DNA from: Intestinibacter sp.
GTDB lineage: Bacteria; Bacillota; Clostridia; Peptostreptococcales; Peptostreptococcaceae
Direction of reading: 5' to 3'
Length of the DNA: 19,021 nucleotides
NCBI RefSeq assembly: GCF_022780145.1
Contig: NZ_JALEXO010000019.1
Location: 1 to 19,021 of the forward strand
Numbering within the stretch: the first letter of the stretch is position 1; the number at the start of each line of letters is the position of its first letter. The position numbers and the translations under genes were made by a program. Shown one piece after another: positions 14,554 through 19,021 of this stretch. Under the pieces are notes generated by a model. It saw only the letters and a list, made by a program, of their open reading frames with translations. It ran no database searches and was not told the origin of the DNA.

Positions 14554-15980
14554 ATGTTGTTTAATATTTTTGTGTAAGCTTTTTGTGTATATGCTTTGTC
14601 CTTTGTGTTGTATATTAAGTAGTCAAATTTGCTGTTTTTTAGTTTGGCTACTATGTATTCAGAGTTATCCTTTGGGTAAAGATAGACTCTGCATTTGCCG
14701 TATTTGTCGCTTTTGAAGTTTCCAATTAGCTTTTCGTCAGTTCCTATACCATTAGTTCTAAGTCTGAAGGAAATAGGCTCGTCAGTTATAGTAATGCTTT
14801 CGATATCCTCGTAATTTAATTCATAAGAATAAGGAAAAGCGGAAATACTAATATTAGGCTCAGTTGCGCTAAGTGTAATTTTGCTGTTTGCAAATTCAAT
14901 AGGAACCATTAAAATTACAATAATTACAAATGTAGCGATTAATACGATTTTATCTAGTTTTTTGCCCATGAAATTACCGTGTTTTGTAGCTAGATTATAT
15001 GTCATACCGTATCCAAAACGACTAGACACAGTCGTGCTAGTGTCGTTAGGATTGTAGTAGTAGATACCGTCGATCCAGTAGTCGTCATCGTCTACAATAA
15101 TTTCTTCGTAATTTTTTTTCTCCATTAATTCTTCTTCTAAGCTAGACATTTTTCTTTTGATATATACAAATCCCATAGCTATTGTAAATGATAGTATGAC
15201 TATAGATATCATTATTACATCGAAGAATTTGATATCTATGTAATCTAATAGCACAAGGTACATGACTAAAAGTGTAATAGATTCAAAAATAGCATTTATT
15301 AAAAAATAGATTGAAAACATTCTTTTTTCTGCTTTATTTAGTATCAAGTTGACTTCAGAATCTGTGCTGTAGGTTTTAAGCTTGCTTTTGTTTGAACCCT
15401 TTGCTGTGTAAAATAGAAACATAACAAACGCAAAGTTTAAAACTGAAATTATTAAAAAGGCAATATTTTCACTCGAAAAATTCTTAAAGCATATAACTAA
15501 TACCAAAATATTTATCAATAAAGGAATTAAAAAATATTTATCGCTAATAGGCATAGAACTTTTAAGTAAAGTCGTCTTAGTATCGCAGTAAACGACCTTT
15601 TTCTCGCCGACAAACCATTGATTTTTGCGTTTCTCAGCTTTGACTTTGCGGTTCATCTTCTTAAATGGTACGGTAGAACCGTAGTATGAGAAAAATAAAC
15701 TCCAAACCATTATATAAAGTATATAAACAGTAGTATTTTCAAAAATCCAAAATGGAAAAATAACTGGGATTGCAGTTAAAATCATAGCTAGGTAGATTTT
15801 ATTGCAAAGAGATTTAAATTCCTTTTGGATGCTTTTTACAAATTCGCCTTCTAATACTTGTGAGGGCAAAGTTACAGCCATAAACATATTTTTGCTAGGT
15901 TTATATGCAGAGTGTAGTGTAGCGTATATAGTTATGAACACTATAAAAACACATGAAGCCATAATGACTCTGAATAACAT
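14547..15980 (-). CDS. Multi-pass membrane protein with DUF5808-like loop
   Basis: A 477-aa integral membrane protein, second gene of a minus-strand operon with a GntR regulator. About eight hydrophobic segments are visible (roughly residues 2-20, 63-80, 84-101, 150-166, 174-192, 225-246, 255-274, 346-362). Between TM7 and TM8 an acidic stretch (VDDDDYWIDGIYYYNPNDTSTTVSSRFGYGMTYNLA) has the DUF5808 pattern of Trp, Tyr-Asn-Pro-Asn-Asp and RxGxGxTxN. The C-terminal ~100 residues look like a soluble PH-like beta domain. Such proteins commonly pair with YtrA-type GntR repressors and are thought to respond to envelope stress, but the activity is unknown. I chose ATG 15980 because AAAGGTGG (complement of 15989-15996) is correctly spaced; a GTG at 15992 would overlap that site. 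Confidence 0.8.
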   Translation of the reverse strand: MLFRVIMASCVFIVFITIYATLHSAYKPSKNMFMAVTLPSQVLEGEFVKSIQKEFKSLCNKIYLAMILTAIPVIFPFWIFENTTVYILYIMVWSLFFSYYGSTVPFKKMNRKVKAEKRKNQWFVGEKKVVYCDTKTTLLKSSMPISDKYFLIPLLINILVLVICFKNFSSENIAFLIISVLNFAFVMFLFYTAKGSNKSKLKTYSTDSEVNLILNKAEKRMFSIYFLINAIFESITLLVMYLVLLDYIDIKFFDVIMISIVILSFTIAMGFVYIKRKMSSLEEELMEKKNYEEIIVDDDDYWIDGIYYYNPNDTSTTVSSRFGYGMTYNLATKHGNFMGKKLDKIVLIATFVIIVILMVPIEFANSKITLSATEPNISISAFPYSYELNYEDIESITITDEPISFRLRTNGIGTDEKLIGNFKSDKYGKCRVYLYPKDNSEYIVAKLKNSKFDYLIYNTKDKAYTQKAYTKILNNIK

Positions 15981-16055
15981 TGGGATAACCACCTTTCCTT
16001 AAGTATTTACTATTTTAATTTTTTTAAACATGATATTAGAAAATTTTTCGTTAAT

Positions 16056-16448
16056 TTATTCTTTTTCTGCTTTCAAGCTCTTCATCGAGTTGAAAATATT
16101 TTCGCATATCTTCATAAATTCATCCTTTTTTATGCCCCTTATTTCGGCCTCAGAAATGATTAGAGATAAGTCGTCTTCTAGCTTTTCCTTGAACTCAAAG
16201 TCGGGAGTTAGGATGGGATTTACCTTGGCTCCATGTCTTCTGTCGATTGATATAAAGCCCTCTTGCTTGAGCATTGCATAGGATTTGTTTACAGTCATGT
16301 TGTTTATGCCAAGATCTTCTGCTAGTTGTCTTATTGTAGGTAGTTTTTCGCCTTGAACTAAGTCACCATGCGCGATTGCCATTACGATTTGGTTTCTAAG
16401 CTGTACGTAAATTGGGATTTCACTTTCAAAATTTAATTTTAAAATCAT
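16056..16448 (-). CDS. GntR family transcriptional repressor, YtrA type
   Basis: A 130-aa regulator: an N-terminal winged helix (residues ~8-76: IPIYVQLRNQIVMAIAHGDL, GEKLPTIRQLAEDLGINNMTVNKSYAMLKQEGFI, RRHGAKV) plus a short helical tail of about 50 residues. The short effector part is diagnostic of the YtrA subfamily, whose members repress their own operon with ABC transporter or membrane protein genes and respond to cell-envelope antibiotics in known cases. ATG at 16446-16448 follows AAAAGGAGGA (complement of 16455-16464). The membrane protein gene begins 75 nt downstream. A perfect inverted repeat covers the likely promoter, consistent with autoregulation. Confidence 0.92.
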   Translation of the reverse strand: MILKLNFESEIPIYVQLRNQIVMAIAHGDLVQGEKLPTIRQLAEDLGINNMTVNKSYAMLKQEGFISIDRRHGAKVNPILTPDFEFKEKLEDDLSLIISEAEIRGIKKDEFMKICENIFNSMKSLKAEKE

Positions 16449-16475
16449 ATAAGGTCCTCCTTTTAAACATTCAAC

Positions 16476-16500
16476 TTTGTATTATATATAGTAATACAAA
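16476..16500 (-). promoter_or_regulatory. Perfect inverted repeat, likely GntR operator over the promoter
   Basis: TTTGTATTA (16476-16484) and TAATACAAA (16492-16500) are exact complements around a 7-bp centre. GT...AC ends are usual for GntR-family operators. On the minus strand the repeat contains TATAAT (complement of 16481-16486), a likely -10 of the gntR gene, so bound repressor would block RNA polymerase. Confidence 0.75.
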
Positions 16501-16535
16501 TAATACTAAATTACAATAAATTTTTTAGGAAATTT

Positions 16536-16618
16536 TTGTAAAAAATAAATTTGCAAAATGTTGTTTTAACGACAAAATTAAATTATACTTATAACATAAA
16601 ATTGTAAAAAATAAATTT
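16536..16618 (+). repeat. Exact 17-bp direct repeat upstream of the LRR-lipase gene
   Basis: TTGTAAAAAATAAATTT occurs at 16536-16552 and again at 16602-16618, a period of 66 bp (about six helical turns). The second copy lies 15 bp before a TATAAT (16634-16639) that lacks a good -35, a layout fitting activator-dependent control (inference). The A/T richness makes chance similarity possible. Confidence 0.55.
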
Positions 16619-16665
16619 TTTTGTAAAGTTAGGTATAATTTTTAAAAAAAGGGGGAAAACTTTAA

Positions 16666-19021
16666 ATGAAAAAGTGGTTAAGAAAGGCAATAATTTTTTC
16701 AATTACAATTTCTTTCGTATTTAACTCCGGTCTAGGTGAGATTATATCTTATGCACAGACTGTGGATATGGATGGAATTTATCAATCGCTTGTAAGTAGT
16801 TTCGACCTAGCTTCAGCAGAAGGAGAGGCTAGTACTGTGGCGGAGAGTACGGCTTCTGAGTATTTTGAGTATACTGAGGTAGATGGTGGCGTATCGATAA
16901 CTAAATATACAGGTAGCGATACTGAAGTAGTTATTCCTTCTACAATTGATGGAAAGGATGTAAAGACGATAGGGCAATCTGCATTTGCAGGATCTAAGAC
17001 ATTAGTTAGTGTTGTGATACCAGATGGAGTCACAGAAATAGGATCGTATGCATTCTCAGCATGTTCTAAGTTAAATAGTGTTACAATGCCAGAAAGTTTG
17101 GCAAAAATAGGGAACTATGCATTTAATGAATGTACAAATTTAGTAGGTATAGGCATACCAAGCAGTGTAACTACTATAGGATATTATGCGTTTGACGATT
17201 GTAGTAGATTAAGAAATGTTGAATTACCAAGCGAATTGGAAAATTTAGGTGATTATGCGTTTCATAACTGTAATATAGTAGGTGTTACTATACCAGGTAC
17301 TATTAAAACTATAGGCAGCGGTGTATTTTGTGGATGCGATGTTTTATCTGAAGCTATATTTTCTGAGGGATTGACTGAAATACCAAGGGGCATATTCGAT
17401 TCATGTTGGAATTTAGAAAAAGTTACTATACCAAGTACTATTAAAACTATAGGAAGATCTGCATTTAATGGATGCTTTGATTTGAAGACAATATATTTAC
17501 CAGATGGTTTAGAGAATATAGGGCAATTTGCTTTTCGTGCGTGTACATCATTAGAAACGATAGATATACCAGACACTGTAACTGTTATAGACTATGGAGC
17601 TTTTTCTAATTGTATTAGCTTAGATAATGTAGTTTTGCCACAGGGGTTAACTGAGTTGGGAACAGAAGCATTCAATTATTGCAAGAACTTGACTAGTATA
17701 GTAATTCCTAAAAATATAACATGTATATACTCAGATACATTCCGAGGATGTATTTCTTTGACTAGTGTCAAATTATATCAAGGTGTAACGAATATAGGTG
17801 GAAATGCGTTCCAAGGATGCACTAATTTGAAGGAAATATATATGCCAAAGACTATAGTTAAAATAGGTGATTCTTATACTAATACTGCGTTTGATGATTG
17901 TACAAATTTGACAATGTACGTTTACAGAGATTCTTTATCAGAGACTTATGCTATAGATAATAATATTCCTTATGAATATATAGATGATGCTGCCTTTGAT
18001 ACACGCATTCAAATAGAAAAGGATAGCTATGAGTTTTATACTAGCTCAACTAGTGGTATAGATGTGAACTTTTTCTCTAGAACTATTAGTACTGATGAGA
18101 TAACATGGACAAGTAGTGATGAAAGTGTGGCTAAGATAAATTCTGCTACAAATTATATAAATAAATCATCAGATACATACGATACAACTATAAATTTACA
18201 AATTAAGACTTTTGATAAAATAGGAAAATGTACTATTACTGGAGAAACATCAGATGGAATTACTGTGAGTTGTACAGTGAGGGTTTTAAATCCATATGAG
18301 GAAACTGTAGATGATGATCCTATTATAGTACTTCCTGGAGTTATGGGAACTAGATTATTTTCTTCATCTGCACTTTATGGTGATTATGATAGGACGAGTG
18401 TTATATGGGATCCACAATATGGAATTAAATTTGGTGTAGTTAACAGTGCTGAATCTTTTATAGGTTTGTCTAATGATTTGTTAGGAACTGTATATGTTAA
18501 ACCGCCTCAAAATCAAAAACTTCTAAAAGAACATGAAAATTCTTTTGGGATAGAGTATAGAGAGTATGGGGCACAAAATGCTTATAAAAATCTCATAGAT
18601 ACATTATGTGATTCTACTGATAGACCTGTTTACTTTTTCAGCTACAACTGGATGGAAAGTAATTCAGATAATGCTGATAAATTGAGAGAGTTTATAAATG
18701 AATTAGATGTGGATAAAGTAGATTTAGTATGCCATTCTATGGGAGGAATAGTTGCATCTAGCTATATGTCTAAGTATAAATCTGAAGACAAGGTAGATAA
18801 AATCGTAACTTGTGGAACTCCTTATGAGGGAGCCCCAGGTATAATAAATAAGATGCAGAACTGGGATATTTTAGAGGATAACGATAATTTTATTTTTACT
18901 GATAGTACAATAAAAGATGTTTTAGGTGATGATATATTAGGGCTTGTAGGTGGATTAACTAAGCAAACAAAAACAAAAATAACTACTGCTGCAGAGCTAG
19001 TACCTTCAGAAAATTATGTTT
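16666..19021 (+). CDS. Secreted BspA-type LRR protein fused to Ig-like and LCAT-like lipase domains (3' end outside window)
   Basis: At least 785 residues, open at the window edge. ATG 16666 follows a GGGGGAAAAC purine run (16651-16660). Residues 1-30 are a signal peptide (basic start, hydrophobic core, SYA-QT cleavage). Residues ~101-425 hold about 14 leucine-rich repeats of the BspA/LRR_5 type (I-G-x-x-A-F-x-x-C-x-x-L-x-x-V-x-I-P). Residues ~446-543 form a Big_2-like domain with ITWTSSDESVAKI and GKCTITGETSDGITVSCTVRV. From ~552 on is an alpha/beta-hydrolase: PIIVLPGVMGTRLF as oxyanion-hole strand, FFSYNWMES, and nucleophile S691 in VCHSMGGIVA, as in LCAT/PGAP1-like lipases; the catalytic Asp/His lie beyond or near the end. 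BspA-like LRRs bind host proteins or other cells; joined to a lipase they may target the enzyme to surfaces (inference). Confidence 0.9.
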   Translation, partial: MKKWLRKAIIFSITISFVFNSGLGEIISYAQTVDMDGIYQSLVSSFDLASAEGEASTVAESTASEYFEYTEVDGGVSITKYTGSDTEVVIPSTIDGKDVKTIGQSAFAGSKTLVSVVIPDGVTEIGSYAFSACSKLNSVTMPESLAKIGNYAFNECTNLVGIGIPSSVTTIGYYAFDDCSRLRNVELPSELENLGDYAFHNCNIVGVTIPGTIKTIGSGVFCGCDVLSEAIFSEGLTEIPRGIFDSCWNLEKVTIPSTIKTIGRSAFNGCFDLKTIYLPDGLENIGQFAFRACTSLETIDIPDTVTVIDYGAFSNCISLDNVVLPQGLTELGTEAFNYCKNLTSIVIPKNITCIYSDTFRGCISLTSVKLYQGVTNIGGNAFQGCTNLKEIYMPKTIVKIGDSYTNTAFDDCTNLTMYVYRDSLSETYAIDNNIPYEYIDDAAFDTRIQIEKDSYEFYTSSTSGIDVNFFSRTISTDEITWTSSDESVAKINSATNYINKSSDTYDTTINLQIKTFDKIGKCTITGETSDGITVSCTVRVLNPYEETVDDDPIIVLPGVMGTRLFSSSALYGDYDRTSVIWDPQYGIKFGVVNSAESFIGLSNDLLGTVYVKPPQNQKLLKEHENSFGIEYREYGAQNAYKNLIDTLCDSTDRPVYFFSYNWMESNSDNADKLREFINELDVDKVDLVCHSMGGIVASSYMSKYKSEDKVDKIVTCGTPYEGAPGIINKMQNWDILEDNDNFIFTDSTIKDVLGDDILGLVGGLTKQTKTKITTAAELVPSENYV
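16966..17940 (+). repeat. Array of about 14 LRR_5 (BspA-type) coding units
   Basis: Units of about 23 codons, each reading roughly (T/K)xIGxxAFxxCxxLxxVxIPxx(V/L/I). The conserved Cys and IPxx turn recur in most units; one unit lacks one residue (HNC-NIV) and the last has a short insertion (DSYTNTAF). The DNA copies have diverged, so the array is old rather than freshly expanded. Confidence 0.88.

Noticed and set aside
14498..14716. Possible 72-aa Cys-rich reading frame on the plus strand
   Set aside because: It has no ribosome binding site, overlaps the terminator and runs antisense to the conserved 3' part of the membrane protein gene.
16782..17576. Minus-strand frames in the LRR array, themselves repeated
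   Set aside because: They are shadows produced by the repeat units on the opposite strand; the plus strand has signal peptide, LRR and lipase domains in one frame.

Overview
The window reads as chromosomal DNA from a low-GC anaerobic Firmicute, most likely a clostridial lineage such as Peptostreptococcaceae (inference). It is very AT-rich, uses AGA and ATA codons heavily, has strong AGGAGG-type ribosome binding sites with several TTG and GTG starts, and carries oxygen-sensitive enzyme types: a radical SAM protein and a two-subunit 4Fe-4S fumarase. I see no rRNA, tRNA, CRISPR array, transposase or phage gene. The gene mix is part housekeeping and part cell surface.

Layout. 1-2046: a YgiQ-family radical SAM gene with its terminator. 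2125-5342: a three-gene operon of membrane-anchored exported proteins; the last two are paralogues with a TasA/camelysin-like pattern, and no dedicated SipW signal peptidase is visible nearby. 5349-6242 (minus): a secreted cell-wall-binding NlpC/P60 hydrolase, converging on the same terminator. 6243-6722: a long intergenic region that appears to encode a structured RNA of about 185 nt ending in a clear intrinsic terminator, followed by a separate promoter. 6723-9100: two overlapping genes for WYL-domain regulator-like proteins. 9167-9926: a 66-aa membrane protein and a YbaK-type aminoacyl-tRNA deacylase. 9974-11049: a DegV/FakB fatty-acid-binding protein with a long, internally duplicated leader. 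11189-14122: the two subunits of class I fumarase and a malic enzyme, a C4-dicarboxylate module (fumarate to malate to pyruvate). 14212-14493: a DUF1292 protein. 14547-16448 (minus): a YtrA-type GntR repressor and a multi-pass DUF5808-like membrane protein, with a perfect inverted repeat at the repressor promoter. 16666 to the window end: a large secreted protein, cut off by the window edge, that joins about 14 BspA-type leucine-rich repeats, a bacterial Ig-like domain and an LCAT-like alpha/beta-hydrolase.

How the parts relate. The fumarase and malic enzyme genes form one metabolic pathway. The exported trio, the NlpC/P60 enzyme and the LRR-lipase are independent surface functions. The GntR/membrane pair is probably a self-repressed envelope-response unit. 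The least explained elements are the putative RNA at 6471-6655, which shows three GAGGG motifs in or beside successive hairpin loops, the LRR-lipase fusion with duplicated upstream 17-mers, and the exported trio with its unclear first start codon.
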